Origin: Blastococcus sp. TML/M2B
Lineage (GTDB): Bacteria > Actinomycetota > Actinomycetes > Mycobacteriales > Geodermatophilaceae
Reading direction: 5' to 3'
Assembly (NCBI RefSeq): GCF_016612865.1
Contig: NZ_JAENZZ010000001.1
Coordinates: 1,426,001-1,490,000, forward strand
DNA: 64,000 bases
The translations under genes were made by a program, and so were the position numbers. This document shows positions 17,067 to 27,802 of this stretch, piece after piece (the stretch's first letter is position 1; each line of letters begins with the position of its first letter). The notes under the pieces are model-generated. The model was given only the letters and a program-made list of their open reading frames with translations, did not search any database and was not told where the DNA came from.

Positions 17067-17082
17067 GACGGGCTGTGCGAGG

Positions 17083-18747
17083 TCAGTCGCGCGGCTCCTG
17101 CGGGCGGCCACCCTCGGAGGGCCGTCCGGAGGACGTCAGCTCGCGGGCCTCGTCGGCAGCGGCGAGACCGCGGCCCTCGCGACCCTGCTCGAGCTCCACC
17201 TGCGACGGCTCCTCGATCGGCTTGAAGAAGCCCCGGACCGCGCGGCGGGCGCCACCGATCTGGTTCATCTTCTTCGGCACCGGAGCACCGCCGTAGGCGA
17301 GCACGCCGTGGCCGTGGTCGTCGACCGGGCCGAGCGGCTGGTGCACCTCGATGAACTCACCGTGGGGCAGCCGGCGGATGACACCGGTCTCGATGCCGTG
17401 CTCGAGCACCTCGCGGTCGTGCATCTGGAGACCCAGGCAGATCCGGTAGGTGATCGCGTAGACGATCGGCGGGAGGACGACGACGCCCAGCCGGCCGAAC
17501 CACGTCATGGCGTTCAGGCTCACGTCGAACTTGTCCGCGAAGACGTCGTTGCCACCGGAGAGCATGAGCACGCCGTAGAACGTCAGCCCCATCATGCCGA
17601 GCGAGGTGCGCACGGGAACGTCGCGCGGACGCTGCAGCAGGTGGTGCGACGCCGTGTCGCCGGACAGCTTCCGCTCGATCACCGGGTACAGCGCCAGCAC
17701 GGTGAACATCGCACCGGCCACCACGACCGTCGGCCAGAACAGCGCCGGGATCGTGTAGTCGCCCGGCAGGTTGATGTCCCATGCCGGGAAGATCCGGGTC
17801 GAGCCGTCCAGGAAGAGGATGTACCAGTCCGGCTGCGACGCGGCCGAGACCTGGGCCGGGTTGTACGGGCCCCACAGCCAGAACGGGTTGATCTGCACCA
17901 GCCCACCGAGCGCGGCGACCACGCCGAACACGATGAACAGCAGGCCGGTCGCCTTCGCCGCGAACGTCGGGAAGAGCCGGTTGCCGACCACGTTGTGCTC
18001 GGTGCGGCCCGGTCCGGGGAACTGCGCGTGCTTCTGCTTGACGAGCAGCAGCAGGTGCACCGCGATCAGGGCCAGCAAGATCGCCGGGATGATCAGGACG
18101 TGCGCGATGTAGAAGCGCCCGATGATCAGCTCGCCGACGAAGTCACCGCCGAACACCGCCCAGTGCGCCCACGTCCCGATGACCGGGACGGACAGGATGA
18201 TCGCGCTGATGATGCGGAGCCCGGTGCCCGAGAGCAGGTCGTCGGGGAGGGTGTAGCCGGTGACGCCCATGAGCAGCGCGAGCACCAGCATGACCACGCC
18301 GATGATCCAGTTCGTCTCCCGGGGACGGCGGAAGGCGCCGGTGAAGAAGACGCGGAGCAGGTGCACGACGATCGACGCCACGAACAGCAGCGCGGCCCAG
18401 TGGTGGACCTGGCGCATGAACAGGCCGCCGCGGACGTCGAAGGACAGGTTCAGCGCCGAGTCGTACGCCGCCGACATCTCCACGCCGCGCAGGGGCGCGT
18501 AGGACCCGTCGTAGACGACCTCACGCATGGATGCGTCGAAGAAGAACGTCAGATACGTGCCCGAGATCAGCGCGATGATGAACGAGTAGAGCGCGATCTC
18601 GCCCAGCAGGAACGACCAGTGGTCGGGGAACACCTTGTTCAGGGTGCGACGGAGCGGGCCGGCGACGATCAGCCGGTCGTCGATCTCCGTCGCGGTCTTG
18701 CCCAGCCGGGTGGTCGGAGCCCCCGGGGCCGTGGCCGTAGCTGCCAT
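17083..18747 (-). CDS. qcrB: Cytochrome bc1 complex cytochrome b subunit
   Basis: Membrane core of the actinobacterial bcc complex, oxidising menaquinol. The 554 residues carry the usual b-type helices. Haem-ligand His pairs appear in the helices around [18 protein letters not shown] (near 120) and [19 protein letters not shown] (near 220). The Qo-site motif is PDWY (near 309), the actinobacterial form of PEWY. Extra C-terminal helices and a long hydrophilic tail rich in Gly/Glu/Arg are typical of actinobacterial QcrB, target of Q203-type inhibitors in mycobacteria. The start overlaps the qcrA stop by one base. Confidence 0.97.
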   Translation of the reverse strand: MAATATAPGAPTTRLGKTATEIDDRLIVAGPLRRTLNKVFPDHWSFLLGEIALYSFIIALISGTYLTFFFDASMREVVYDGSYAPLRGVEMSAAYDSALNLSFDVRGGLFMRQVHHWAALLFVASIVVHLLRVFFTGAFRRPRETNWIIGVVMLVLALLMGVTGYTLPDDLLSGTGLRIISAIILSVPVIGTWAHWAVFGGDFVGELIIGRFYIAHVLIIPAILLALIAVHLLLLVKQKHAQFPGPGRTEHNVVGNRLFPTFAAKATGLLFIVFGVVAALGGLVQINPFWLWGPYNPAQVSAASQPDWYILFLDGSTRIFPAWDINLPGDYTIPALFWPTVVVAGAMFTVLALYPVIERKLSGDTASHHLLQRPRDVPVRTSLGMMGLTFYGVLMLSGGNDVFADKFDVSLNAMTWFGRLGVVVLPPIVYAITYRICLGLQMHDREVLEHGIETGVIRRLPHGEFIEVHQPLGPVDDHGHGVLAYGGAPVPKKMNQIGGARRAVRGFFKPIEEPSQVELEQGREGRGLAAADEARELTSSGRPSEGGRPQEPRD

Positions 18748-19859
18748 CAGATGCGCTCCCGATTCCAGTACGTGGGGCCGACTGCCTCAGGGTAGTCGCC
18801 GCGGGCGACGAAGTAGCCCTCCTCGTCGACCGTGATGGGCAGCTGCGGCAGGGATCGCGTGGCCGGCCCGAAGATGGGCTTGGCCCCCTGGGTGACGTCG
18901 AACTGCGACTGGTGGCACGGGCAGAGGATCCGGCTGGTCTCCTGCTCGTACAGCGACACCGGGCAGCCGGCGTGCGTGCAGATCTTGGAGTACGCGACGT
19001 AGTCGCCGTAGCCGAAGTCGTCCTGTCCCTCGCGCGGCGCGTTCTGCTCGAGCTGGGCCGGGCGCAGGCGGATGAGCATGGTGGCCGCGTCGGACTGCCG
19101 GTTGCCGCCGGGGACGGCCGGGAAGACCGTCTCCAGGGAGCCGGGCTCCTGGTCGCCGGGACGGATCGGGCTGCCGTCGTCGCGGACGAGGCGGACGCCC
19201 TCGGCCCACGAGGTGCGGCCGAGCGGGTTGCCGGTGTTCGGGTTCTTGATCAGCCCGCCCAGCGGCATCAGCAGCATGAGACCCAGACCGCCGCCCATGA
19301 AGCCCAGCGACCGGGTGATCAGCTTGCGGCGGGCGAGGCCGCTGTTGTGCAGGCCGCCGACCAGCGTGGCGCCGGTGGTGACGCGGTCGAAGTGCGAGCC
19401 GTCGTGCTTGTCCTGCACGGCGGTCTCGTGCGGGAGCAGCTTCTTGCTGAACAGCACCAGGCCGACGCCGACCAGCGAGAACGCCAGGCCCATCGTGGCG
19501 CCGAGCAGCGGGGTGAACAGCGCGCTCCAGCCCGTGTCGCCGCTGACCCACTGCCAGTCGGGGAAGAACCAGCCCGAACCCACGTAGACCACGACGAAGG
19601 CGAAAGCGGCCACGCCGGCCAGCGCGAAGGTCAGGCCGACCTGGCGGACGGCGCGACGCTCCATCGGGGACCCGGGCTCGGGGCCGGGGTCGACGTGCAG
19701 GACCTGCACGCCGTCGTAGCGGGCGCCCAGGCGGTCCAGCTCCTCCCGCGGCATCGCCGCGAGCTGCTCCGGGGTGTACTCGTCGTCCGGGCCGCCGTGC
19801 AGCGGGCCGGGCGTGTCCGCGCCACCGGTCGAACCGGGGCGGGTGTCGTGCGTGGTCAC
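18747..19859 (-). CDS. qcrA: Cytochrome bc1 complex Rieske iron-sulfur subunit
   Basis: Rieske [2Fe-2S] subunit passing electrons from menaquinol to QcrC. The 370 residues have an N-terminal acidic extension, three transmembrane helices (about 75-95, 110-130 and 180-200) as in other actinobacteria, and a C-terminal Rieske domain. Cluster motifs are CTHAGC (294-299) and CPCHQS (313-318). The start overlaps the qcrC stop by 4 nt and its stop overlaps the qcrB start, so qcrC-qcrA-qcrB are translationally coupled. Confidence 0.97.
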   Translation of the reverse strand: MTTHDTRPGSTGGADTPGPLHGGPDDEYTPEQLAAMPREELDRLGARYDGVQVLHVDPGPEPGSPMERRAVRQVGLTFALAGVAAFAFVVVYVGSGWFFPDWQWVSGDTGWSALFTPLLGATMGLAFSLVGVGLVLFSKKLLPHETAVQDKHDGSHFDRVTTGATLVGGLHNSGLARRKLITRSLGFMGGGLGLMLLMPLGGLIKNPNTGNPLGRTSWAEGVRLVRDDGSPIRPGDQEPGSLETVFPAVPGGNRQSDAATMLIRLRPAQLEQNAPREGQDDFGYGDYVAYSKICTHAGCPVSLYEQETSRILCPCHQSQFDVTQGAKPIFGPATRSLPQLPITVDEEGYFVARGDYPEAVGPTYWNRERI

Positions 19860-20707
19860 GCCTTGCTCCCCATCCAGAAGATGCCGAACATCAGGACGCC
19901 GATCCCGACGACCCAGATGACCAGGCCTTCGGCGACGGGGCCGACGCGACCGATGCCGGCGCCGCCCGGGTCGGCCTGCTCGCCGATCGTCTGCACGTAG
20001 TTGACGATGGCGCGCTTCTCCTCGGGCGTCAGCTGGTTGTCGCCGAAGACCGGCATGTTCTCCGGTCCGGTCAGCATCGCCGTGTAGATCTCGAGGTCGT
20101 TCGAGTCGGTGAGGCTCGGCGCCGCCTTGCCGGAGGAGAGCGCACCGCCCTCGCCGACGAAGTTGTGGCAGGAGGCGCAGTTCAGCCGGAACAGCTCGCC
20201 GCCCTCGGCGACGTCGCCGTCGCGGAGGTCGCCCGAGGGGAGGGTCGGGCCGCCGCCGTTGGCCTGGACGTAGGCCATCAGCTGGTCGATCTCCTCGTCG
20301 GAGAAGACCGCGGGCTTGTCGGCGGCGTCGGCCTCCTGGCGCACGAGCGGCATGCGCCCGGTGTGCACCTGGAAGTAGACGGACGCCTCGCCGACGCCGA
20401 TGAGCGAGGGCCCGCGGTTGGGCACGCCCTCCAGGTTGGCGCCGTGGCAGCTGATGCAGCTGCGGTCGTACAGCTCGCGGCCGGCCGCCTCGGCGGCGCT
20501 CTCGGTGCCCTCGGCCGGCGCCGCCTGGGCGGGGCTGAAGACCGAGTACAGCGCGCCGGTGAGAACCAGGCCGGCCATCAGGCCGGCGACGTTGGCGACG
20601 CGACGGCGGTGCTTGCTGCGCCGCCGCGCGCGGGCGCGGGCGACGGGCGTGGTCGCGGTGTCGACGACGGCCGAGGCGGCGTCGGACTGCGGGTTCGTGG
20701 TGGACAC
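19856..20707 (-). CDS. qcrC: Cytochrome bc1 complex dihaem cytochrome c subunit
   Basis: Dihaem cytochrome cc that replaces a soluble cytochrome c and links the bcc complex to the aa3 oxidase. The 283 residues have a basic N terminus, a first membrane helix (about 38-58, signal anchor), two haem c motifs CISCH (84-88) and CASCH (177-181), and a C-terminal anchor helix (about 258-278). Start is GTG. It lies 7 nt after ctaE, in the common ctaE-qcrC-qcrA-qcrB order. Confidence 0.97.
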   Translation of the reverse strand: MSTTNPQSDAASAVVDTATTPVARARARRRSKHRRRVANVAGLMAGLVLTGALYSVFSPAQAAPAEGTESAAEAAGRELYDRSCISCHGANLEGVPNRGPSLIGVGEASVYFQVHTGRMPLVRQEADAADKPAVFSDEEIDQLMAYVQANGGGPTLPSGDLRDGDVAEGGELFRLNCASCHNFVGEGGALSSGKAAPSLTDSNDLEIYTAMLTGPENMPVFGDNQLTPEEKRAIVNYVQTIGEQADPGGAGIGRVGPVAEGLVIWVVGIGVLMFGIFWMGSKA

Positions 20708-20714
20708 CGTTCCC

Positions 20715-21332
20715 CTAGCGGATCAGGTAGATCGTGGCGAAGAGCCCGACCCACACGACGTCGACGAAGTGCCAGTAGTAGGAGACCACGATGGCCGCGG
20801 TCGCCTGCGCCGGCGTGAAGCGGCCCATGGTGGACCGGATGAGGAGGTAGACGAACGCGACGAGACCACCGATGACGTGCAGCGCGTGGAACCCGGTGGT
20901 GATGTAGAACACCGAGCCGTACGTGGACGACGAGATGGACGTGCCGTGCTCGGTCACCAGGACGCGGTACTCGTTCATCTGGGCCACGACGAAGATCAGG
21001 CCCATCACGAAGGTGATCGTGAACCAGCGCCGGAGTCCGTAGACGTTGCCGCTCTCGGCCGCGAAGACGCCGAACTGGCAGGTGAACGAGGACGCGACGA
21101 GGATCAGGGTGAAGAACGTCGCGTACGGCAGGTTCAGCTCTGTCGGCTCGGGCGGCCAGCCTTCGGCGCCGGCCCGGGAACGGGCGGTGAAGTACATGGC
21201 GAACAGGCCGGCGAAGAACATCAGCTCGCTGGAGAGCCAGATGATCGTGCCGACGCTGACCATGTTCGGTCGGGTCAGGGAGTGCACCCGCGAGGTGTCG
21301 AAGGTGCTGCTCGCCACGGGGGCCGTTGTCAC
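20715..21332 (-). CDS. ctaE: Cytochrome c oxidase subunit III
   Basis: Subunit III of the haem-copper oxidase. The 205 residues form five helices with the family motifs [18 protein letters not shown] (near 35), FHALHVIGG (near 150) and [11 protein letters not shown] (near 188). Start is GTG; CATGAT 6 nt upstream could be a -10 box. It heads the ctaE-qcrCAB operon, which converges on ctaC-ctaF. Confidence 0.95.
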   Translation of the reverse strand: MTTAPVASSTFDTSRVHSLTRPNMVSVGTIIWLSSELMFFAGLFAMYFTARSRAGAEGWPPEPTELNLPYATFFTLILVASSFTCQFGVFAAESGNVYGLRRWFTITFVMGLIFVVAQMNEYRVLVTEHGTSISSSTYGSVFYITTGFHALHVIGGLVAFVYLLIRSTMGRFTPAQATAAIVVSYYWHFVDVVWVGLFATIYLIR

Positions 21333-21453
21333 CCGGCCATCATGGCATCGGCCCCCTCCGGTGACGACCTCGGGTCGTCCCGGCGTGGCGCACCGGCTGC
21401 TCGCCCCGCGTCGGGCGGGCGCCGTCCTTCCCTGCGGACGACGGCCGAACCAC

Positions 21454-21459
21454 TAGGCT
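21454..21459 (+). promoter_or_regulatory. -10 box of the gene at 21467
   Basis: TAGGCT, 7 nt before the GTG start; leaderless arrangement and probable promoter of the unit that includes trpD. Confidence 0.5.
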
Positions 21460-21466
21460 CGCCCGC

Positions 21467-21892
21467 GTGAGCCCAGCCGGAACCCCCGACGCACCGGCCA
21501 CCGTGCTGGTCTACAGCTCCCGCCCCGAGATCCGCGAGGCCGTGCGCACCGCGGTCGGGCGGCGTCCCGCCCCGGACGTCGGCCCGCTCTCCTGGGTCGA
21601 GTGCGCCACCGGCGACGAGGTCGTCGCCGCCGTGGACGGCGGGGGCGTCTCGCTGTGCATCCTCGACGGCGAGGCGCAGCCGACCGGTGGCCTGGCCCTG
21701 GCCCGCCAGCTGGAGCAGGAGGTGCCCGACCGCCCGGCCGTGTGCGTCCTGATCGCCCGTCAACCCGACCGCTGGCTCGCGCACTGGTCCCGGGCCGAGG
21801 GCACGCTCCCGCTGCAGGTCGACCCGCTCACCGCTCCGGGGCTCGTCGCGGACCTGCTGCGCAGCGCCGCACGCCGTCCCGCGGTCCGGTGA
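21467..21892 (+). CDS. Receiver-like protein upstream of trpD
   Basis: 141-residue protein with a CheY-like alternation: [14 protein letters not shown], a short [13 protein letters not shown] strand-helix, then LCILDGEA at the place of the phospho-acceptor strand. It resembles response-regulator receiver domains without an output domain. The usual Asp triad is not clearly complete, so it may be a pseudo-receiver. The stop is 7 nt before the trpD start, so it is probably co-transcribed. Role unknown. Confidence 0.65.
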   Translation: MSPAGTPDAPATVLVYSSRPEIREAVRTAVGRRPAPDVGPLSWVECATGDEVVAAVDGGGVSLCILDGEAQPTGGLALARQLEQEVPDRPAVCVLIARQPDRWLAHWSRAEGTLPLQVDPLTAPGLVADLLRSAARRPAVR

Positions 21893-21899
21893 CCGGGCG

Positions 21900-22961
21900 G
21901 TGACCGCCGCTCCCGCGGCCCGGCCGTCCTGGCCGGGCCTGCTCAACCGCCTGCTCGCGCACCAGGACCTCACGGCCGACGACACGGCCTGGGCCATGCG
22001 CGAGGTGATGACCGGTGAGGCGACGCCGGCGCAGGTCGCAGGCTTCGCCGTGGCGCTGCGCGCCAAGGGCGCCTCGGCGCAGGAGGTCTCCGGCCTCGCC
22101 GCGGAGATGCTCGCCCAGGCGACGCCGGTCGCGCTGCCGCTGGACTGCGTCGACATCGTCGGCACCGGCGGCGACGGCGCGCACACGGTGAACATCTCGT
22201 CGATGGCCTCGGTGGTCGTCGCCGCGGCAGGGGCGCCGGTCGCGAAGCACGGCGGGCGCGCCGCGTCGTCGTCGTCCGGGGCGGCCGACGTGCTCGAGGA
22301 GCTCGGTGTCGTCATCGACCTGCCGGCAGCCGGGGTCGCCCGCTGCGTGCAGGAGGCCGGCATCGGGTTCTTCTTCGCGCCGGTCTTCCACCCCGGGATG
22401 CGGCACGCGGGGGCGCCACGGCGCGAGCTCGGCATCGCCACCGTCTTCAACTTCCTCGGCCCGCTCACCAACCCCGCCCGCCCGGTCGCGGCCGCCATCG
22501 GCTGCGCCGACCGGGCCATGGCGCCCGTGCTCGCCGAGGTGCTGGCCGCCCGGGGGGCCCGGGCGGTGGTGTTCCGCGGGGACGACGGGCTCGACGAGCT
22601 GACGACGGCGACGACGTCCTCGGCCTGGGTGGTGCGGGACGGCGCCGTCGTCCCCGACCGGGTCGATCCCACGGCGCTGGGGATCCCGGCCTCCGGGCCC
22701 GATGCGCTGCGTGGTGGGTCGCCGGCCTTCAACGCCGACGTGTTCCGCCGGGTCATGGAGGGCGAGCGCGGGCCGGTGCGCGACGCGGTGCTGCTCAACG
22801 CCGCGGCGGCGCTGGCTGCCTTCGACGAGCACGCGACCGGGCTGCAGGAGTCGCTGGCCGCAGGGCTGGAGCGCGCCGCCGCGGCAGTCGACGACGGCCG
22901 GGCGGCCGACCAGCTGGCGCGCTGGGTCGCGGTCAGCCGGTCGGTGCGGGACGGCCGCTGA
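21900..22961 (+). CDS. trpD: Anthranilate phosphoribosyltransferase
   Basis: Second step of tryptophan synthesis, joining anthranilate to PRPP. The 353 residues show the helical N-terminal domain ([16 protein letters not shown]) and the PRPP-binding motif [15 protein letters not shown] (near 85-99). The substrate-binding [18 protein letters not shown] follows near 117, then the conserved [10 protein letters not shown]. Length is typical. Start is GTG. Other trp genes are not here. In M. tuberculosis trpD also lies alone next to ctaE. Confidence 0.96.
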   Translation: MTAAPAARPSWPGLLNRLLAHQDLTADDTAWAMREVMTGEATPAQVAGFAVALRAKGASAQEVSGLAAEMLAQATPVALPLDCVDIVGTGGDGAHTVNISSMASVVVAAAGAPVAKHGGRAASSSSGAADVLEELGVVIDLPAAGVARCVQEAGIGFFFAPVFHPGMRHAGAPRRELGIATVFNFLGPLTNPARPVAAAIGCADRAMAPVLAEVLAARGARAVVFRGDDGLDELTTATTSSAWVVRDGAVVPDRVDPTALGIPASGPDALRGGSPAFNADVFRRVMEGERGPVRDAVLLNAAAALAAFDEHATGLQESLAAGLERAAAAVDDGRAADQLARWVAVSRSVRDGR

Positions 22962-22976
22962 CGCGGTGCGGCGGGG

Positions 22977-23264
22977 TCAGTCCGCGGACTCGAACCCGAT
23001 CGCGAAGGCGGCCTCGAGGTCGTGCCGCGAGTAGGCGCGGAAGGCGATGTGCGTCTCGGTCTCGAGCACGCCGGGCACCTTGTTGATCCGCCCGGCGATC
23101 ACCTCGGCGACCTGCTCGAACTCCCGGACGCGGACGAGGGCGATGAGGTCGACCTCGCCGGCGGTCGAGTAGACCTCGCTGACCCCGTCGAGGTCGGCGA
23201 TCGCGGCGGCCACCTCGGGGATCGAGTCGGTGGCGGCGTCGATCATCACGATGGCGGTGATCAC
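22977..23264 (-). CDS. Stand-alone Lrp/AsnC ligand-binding (RAM) domain protein
   Basis: 95-residue protein consisting only of the Lrp/AsnC effector-binding domain (alpha-beta sandwich: [20 protein letters not shown] ... [11 protein letters not shown]). There is no DNA-binding helix-turn-helix. Such proteins form dimers or larger rings and may bind an amino acid or modulate partners. Start GTG overlaps the stop of the exonuclease gene (GTGA), so it is coupled to that gene. It converges on trpD with 15 nt between the stops. Confidence 0.85.
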   Translation of the reverse strand: MITAIVMIDAATDSIPEVAAAIADLDGVSEVYSTAGEVDLIALVRVREFEQVAEVIAGRINKVPGVLETETHIAFRAYSRHDLEAAFAIGFESAD

Positions 23265-25082
23265 GCCGGCGATGCTAGCCGGGGCCGGCCGGCTGCGCCC
23301 ACGCCCGCGGTGATCCGGTCCGGGCGCGCCCGCGTGCCGAGCGAGCGGCCGTCGGCGAACGGGTCGCGCCCGGCGCTGCTGCCGTCGGCCAGCGCGAGGA
23401 ACCGGCTGAACGCGCCCGTGCCCGGGGCCGGGCAGGCGAGGGTGCCGTCGAGCTCGACCAGCCGCGTGCCGGGCTTCTCCATCCAGCGGAGCACCAGCTC
23501 GGTCTCGTCGACCGACGCCGCGATCTCCCCGTCGGGACCCAGCAGCGTCTCGGCGGTGCTCAGCAGGCCGGCCAGCGTGCCGCGGACCGAGCTGCCCCGC
23601 GGCGCCACCCCGGCCGAGACCAGCCGGCCGCGGCGGACGACGGACAGCTCCCAGCCACCCGCGCCGTCCGGGCGGGCCAGCACCAGCTCCGGGACGGCGG
23701 CGAGGGACTCCAGCCGCTGGCGCCGCCGCACCGCGCGCAGCAGCACGGCGACGCGGTCGCGCAGGACGGCGGCGTCCTCGTAGCGCTCCTCGGCGGCGAG
23801 CCGCTCGACGCGGTCGAGCAGCGGCGCGACGAGCGCACCGGGGTCGCAGGCCACCGCGGCCCGCAGGACCGCGGCGATGTCGGCGTAGGCGGCGACGGAC
23901 TGCGCGCCGGTGCACGGGGCGCCGCAGCGGCCCATGTCGAACAGCGCGCAGGCCGACCCCGCCGGGGCCCGCGCGGAGATGCGGGGGGTGCACTGCCGCA
24001 GCGGCAGCGACTCGTGCACCGCCGGTGACCGCGGCGTCGGCGGCCCGCCGGTCGGGGAAGGGGCCGAGGAACACCCCGGCGCCGGGGCGCACCCGGCGCA
24101 CCACCGAGAGCCGGGGGAAGGGCTCGTCGGTCAGCCGCACCCACAGCGCGCGCTCCGGGAACCGCGAGCGCCGGTTGTAGCGCGGTTTGTGCTCGGCGAT
24201 CAGCCGCAGCTCCCGGACCGCGGCCTCCAGGGCGTGCGCGCAGGGGATGGCATCCACCCGCGTGGCCAGGGCGACCATCTCGGTGATCCGGCTGCGTTGC
24301 TCGCCGGAGGTGAAGTAGCTGCGGACCCGCGTGCGCAGGTCGGTGGAGGTGCCCACGTAGAGCGGCTCGTCGCGCGGCCCGCGGAACAGGTAGACCCCCG
24401 GGCCGTGCGGGACGGAATCGGCCAGGTGCCGCTTCCGCCGGCGCTCCGGGTCGATCTGGCGGGTGAGCCCGGTGAGCTCCTCCAGCGACGAGACGCCCAG
24501 CGGGCCGAGGCGCTCGAAGAGGCCGTGCAGCACGTCCACGGTGGCGCGGGCGTCGTCCAGCGCGCGGTGCGTCGGCGAGGTCGTGGCCGAGAAGAACGGC
24601 GCGAGGGTGGCCAGCTTGCAGTTGGGCACCTCGTCGCGGGTCAGCAGCCGGCGGGCGAGCACCGCGGTGTCGACCGAGGCCGCCGCCGGCCAGTGGATGC
24701 CGGTCTCGGCGCAGGCCGCCTTGAGGAACCCCAGGTCGAACGGGGCGTTGTGCGCGACCAGCACCGCCCCGCGGGCGAACTCGAGGAAGGCCGGCAGCAC
24801 CGTCGCGATGCGGGGTGCGGCCATGACCATCGACGTCGTGATCCCGGTGAGGACGCTGATGTAGGGCGGGATCTCGCGGCCCGGGTCGACCAGGGTCTGG
24901 AACTCGCCCAGCACCACGCCGCCGCGGACCTTGACCGCGCCGATCTCGGTGATCGCGCTGTCCTTCGGGGAGCCGCCGGTCGTCTCCAGGTCGACCACGA
25001 CGAAGGTGACCTCGGCCAGGGGCGTGCCCAGTTCCTCGATCGTGCCCTGCACGTAGCGCGGGAGGGTGGGGGAGGAGCTCAC
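23261..25082 (-). pseudogene. DEDDh exonuclease / GIY-YIG nuclease protein, frameshifted
   Basis: Large DNA-repair-type nuclease like Rv2191. Order: DEDDh 3'-5' exonuclease domain (DLETTGG near residue 31, then HNAPFDLGF and HRALDDARA), GIY-YIG domain ([19 protein letters not shown]), then a UvrC-like middle region with [13 protein letters not shown]. The reading frame breaks near 24019-24025. The first frame runs to [12 protein letters not shown] and the second continues [14 protein letters not shown]. Removing one base joins them as one protein of about 605 residues, the family length. Either this is a single-base sequencing insertion or the gene is damaged. Start GTG at 25082; the downstream Lrp-type gene overlaps the stop. 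Confidence 0.85.
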
Positions 25083-25265
25083 GAGGCGGACGGTAGGTCG
25101 GGGTGCTGACAGTCCCGGGGTGCCGCGCCGACCCTGCGGGTCGCGGGTAGTCACCGGCGCGGTCGCCCGGCCGGGCGAACCTGCCCCCTCACCTGGCGGT
25201 TCTCCGGGAGGCGGGACACCATTCCAGCGGTGGGCGACGCCGCCCCGATCCGCAGAGGTGGTCCG

Positions 25266-27027
25266 ATGTCCCCGCGCTCCCCGTGGCGCCCCGGTGCGCC
25301 CACGGCGCGTCGCGGCGCCCGTCGGGCGTCCCTGCTGCTGGCCCCGCTCGCCGTCCTCGCCCTCCAGGGCACCGCGGCGCCCGCGGCGGCCGCGCCCAGC
25401 GACCAGCCGGGCGGTACGTCCGGCGTGCTCGACAGCCGCGCGCTGGACGCCCTCCAGCAGCGCGCCGCCGAGGTGCAGGGCGGGCTGCAGGAGCAGCAGA
25501 GCGCGGTGGACGCCGCCCGCGACGCCCTGGCCGAGGCCGAGCGCGCCGTCGCCGACGCCGAGGCCGTCCTCGGCGGTGCGGAGGGCGAGCTGGCCGGCTA
25601 CCGGCAGGAGGTCGCGCGGTACGCCGCCGCGGTGTACCGGGACGGCGGGTCCCTGACGCCCCTCACGCTGCTGCTCAGCGGCAGCGACCCCGGCGAGGTG
25701 GTCGCGGCGATGAGCTTCCTCGACGTGGTCGACCGGCACGCGGCCTCGGTCATCGGCACCGCGGAGGCCCAGCGCCGGGCGGCCGACGAACGGCAGCAGG
25801 CCGCGGAGGAGGCCCTCGCGCGGGCGCGGGCGCGCGCGGAGGAGGTCGGTGCCCGGGCCGCCGAGCTCGAGGCCGCGGCGTCGGCGGTGACCGACGAGCT
25901 GGACGCCGCGCTCGGCGCGGTGGACCGCCAGCTGGCCCAGCTGCAGCGGGAGCAGGTCGAGGTCAACCAGCGGACGGCGGCGAGCTGGCGGGCGTACACC
26001 GATCAGCTGGCCGCAGCCGGGATCGCGCCTCCGCCGGCCGCCGCGCTGCGCGACCCGGCGGCGGGGCTGCCCGAGCGGCTCGTGCCGGTCGGCGCCGCGG
26101 GAGGGGGTGCGCAGCCGGTCGCGGCACAGCTCCCCGGCCAGCCCACCTCGCTCCTGGTGCTGCCGGCGGAGACGGTGAGCGCGGTGAGCGCCGCGATGGA
26201 GGCGCTGGGTCTGCCCTACGCGCCGGGGACGTCCGGCCCTGAGTCCTGGAGCTGCGGCTCGCTGGTCCAGTCGGTCTACGGGCGGTCGGGGATCGCCCTG
26301 CCCGCGGACCAGGCGGGGCTGTTCGCCGTCACCACGCCGGTCGCGCCGGCCGACGTGCTGCCCGGCGACCTGGTCTTCCTCGGGACGGCGGAGTCGGGGC
26401 TGGGCCACGTCGGGCTCGCGCTGGACGCGCGGACCATGCTGGCGGCCGACGCCCGTGCCGGCGCCGTCGTCGTGCGCACGCTGCCTGCCGACCAGGTGAT
26501 CGGGGTGGGGCGGCCCAGCCTGGCTCCAGCGCGCACCGGTGGCGGCACCGGGGCCGGTCGGGGGTGCGCTGCGCACGGAGTGCGGCAACCCCGTCTACCC
26601 CCCGAGCTTCGACGGTGCGCGGCAGTGGGGCGGCTACCCGAACGGCCTGATCCCACCGAGCGCGATGTGCCCGCTGGGGGTCGGTGGCCACTCGCTGCGC
26701 TGCGACGCGGCGGCCGCCTACCGGGCGATGTCGGCGGCCTACGCCGCCGCGTTCGGCGGGCCGATCTGCATCACCGACTCCTACCGCACGTACGCGAGCC
26801 AGGTGACGCTGTACGGCGAGAAGCCCGCGCTGGCCGCCGTCCCCGGCACGAGCAACCACGGGTGGGGGCTGGCCGTAGACCTCTGCGGCGGCATCCAGAC
26901 GTTCGGCACGCCGCAGTACGCGTGGATGGTGGCCAACGCCGGCCGGTTCGGCTTCCTGCACCCGACGTGGGCCGACCCGGGCAACGGCCGCGAGGAGCCC
27001 TGGCACTGGGAGTACGCGGGCAGCTGA
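25266..27027 (+). pseudogene. Secreted NlpC/P60-VanY peptidoglycan hydrolase, frameshifted
   Basis: Signal peptide (about residues 12-45, ending APAAAA), a coiled-coil region (55-250), an NlpC/P60-like domain ([13 protein letters not shown] Cys; [10 protein letters not shown] His), then an M15 VanY-type D,D-carboxypeptidase with SYRTYASQ, SNHGWGLAVD and EPWHWEY. The frame changes near 26530: the first frame gives RPSLAPA, and the other reads [14 protein letters not shown] into VanY. One base removed joins them. The VanY part alone would lack a signal peptide, so one fused protein is more likely than two genes. The third P60 catalytic residue (usually His in VHA) is replaced (LAADA). ATG follows GAGGTGG. 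Confidence 0.78.
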
Positions 27028-27087
27028 GCGCCGGGCGGAATTGTCGGTGGCCGCTCCTACGGTGCGCGTGACTCACGGAGGAGAGAC

Positions 27088-27411
27088 ATGCTCATCGACT
27101 GCGACACCTGCACGCTCCGCGGCACCGGCTGCGCCGACTGCGTCGTCACTGTGCTGCTCGGCGCCCCGCCCGGCTGGCAGGGGGTGGACCCGGTGGTGGT
27201 GCCCATGGCGGCGCGCCCCCGCGTGGCCGAGCCCGAGCCCGCCGCGGAGGACGTCGTGCTGCCGCCGCCCGGTGTCGTCGTCGAGTTCGACGACGTCGAG
27301 CGACGCGCCGTGCGGGCACTGGCGGAGTACGGCCTCGTGCCACCGCTGCGGCACCGAGGCGCCCCGGGGGCCGGGCGGGACGGTGCGCGCCCCGGCCGGC
27401 GGACCGGCTGA
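27088..27411 (+). CDS. Cys-rich conserved hypothetical protein
   Basis: 107-residue protein beginning MLIDCDTCTLRGTGCADCVV, where four Cys (CxxC-x5-CxxC) could bind a metal. It is followed by LLGAPPG and a Pro/Ala-rich middle, then a short helix (DDVERRAVRALAEYGLVPPL). Similar proteins sit beside cell-wall hydrolase genes in actinobacteria; function unknown. The ATG follows GGAGGAGA at a good distance. It is 60 nt after the P60-VanY gene and 390 nt before the riboswitch-controlled NlpC gene. Confidence 0.72.
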   Translation: MLIDCDTCTLRGTGCADCVVTVLLGAPPGWQGVDPVVVPMAARPRVAEPEPAAEDVVLPPPGVVVEFDDVERRAVRALAEYGLVPPLRHRGAPGAGRDGARPGRRTG

Positions 27412-27531
27412 GGGACATCTCACCCCTTGCTCTCGCAGCGGAGCGTGCTTGTACCCCTACGGAACGGGGTTGCCGGGAAGGCGCGCGGGCGCGATCGCGA
27501 TGTTCGTCACATCTGCGGCGCCCAGCTGCAT

Positions 27532-27560
27532 TTGTCACGGCAACATCACGACCGTAGGGT
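27532..27560 (+). promoter_or_regulatory. Promoter of the c-di-AMP-riboswitch leader
   Basis: -35 TTGTCA (27532-27537) and -10 TAGGGT (27555-27560) separated by exactly 17 nt: a good vegetative-type promoter. Transcription would start near 27567, giving a leader of about 235 nt that contains the riboswitch. The DNA between 27412 and 27531 holds no gene. Confidence 0.65.
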
Positions 27561-27619
27561 CGTCGCGTCCGACCGGGTGGTCGTCATCCGCACAAGGGGT
27601 GGCCTCGGCCGGGCACCGC

Positions 27620-27776
27620 CGAATCGCCGTACGACGTCCCGCGTGGTCGTCCGAGGTGAACCGGGGACCCACCGCAGTCCTGGGGTGAGTTCCCCTGCAG
27701 GGCCGGTCCGCCGGTGAGCAGGGGATAGGGCCAGTCTTCCCCGCCCGAACCCGTCAGCTAACTCGGTAGGCGGATC
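27620..27776 (+). ncRNA. Cyclic di-AMP riboswitch (ydaO-yuaA family)
   Basis: The leader of the NlpC/P60 gene contains the conserved blocks of the actinobacterial ydaO aptamer: GAGGTGAACCGGGGACCCAC near 27653, CAGTCCTGGGGTGA near 27675, GGGGATAGGGCC near 27721 and CCCGTCAGCTAACTCGGTAG at 27750-27769. The family binds c-di-AMP and lowers expression of cell-wall hydrolases. In Streptomyces it controls rpfA. Recognition is by motif memory, not by a covariance search. Confidence 0.85.
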
Positions 27777-27802
27777 GAGGAAGAAACGGAGAGCCGCCTC
27801 TC

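Noticed and set aside
26539-27027. VanY-type domain as an independent gene starting at GTG 26539
   Set aside because: It would lack a signal peptide and ribosome binding site; a frameshifted fusion with the upstream secreted domain is more likely.
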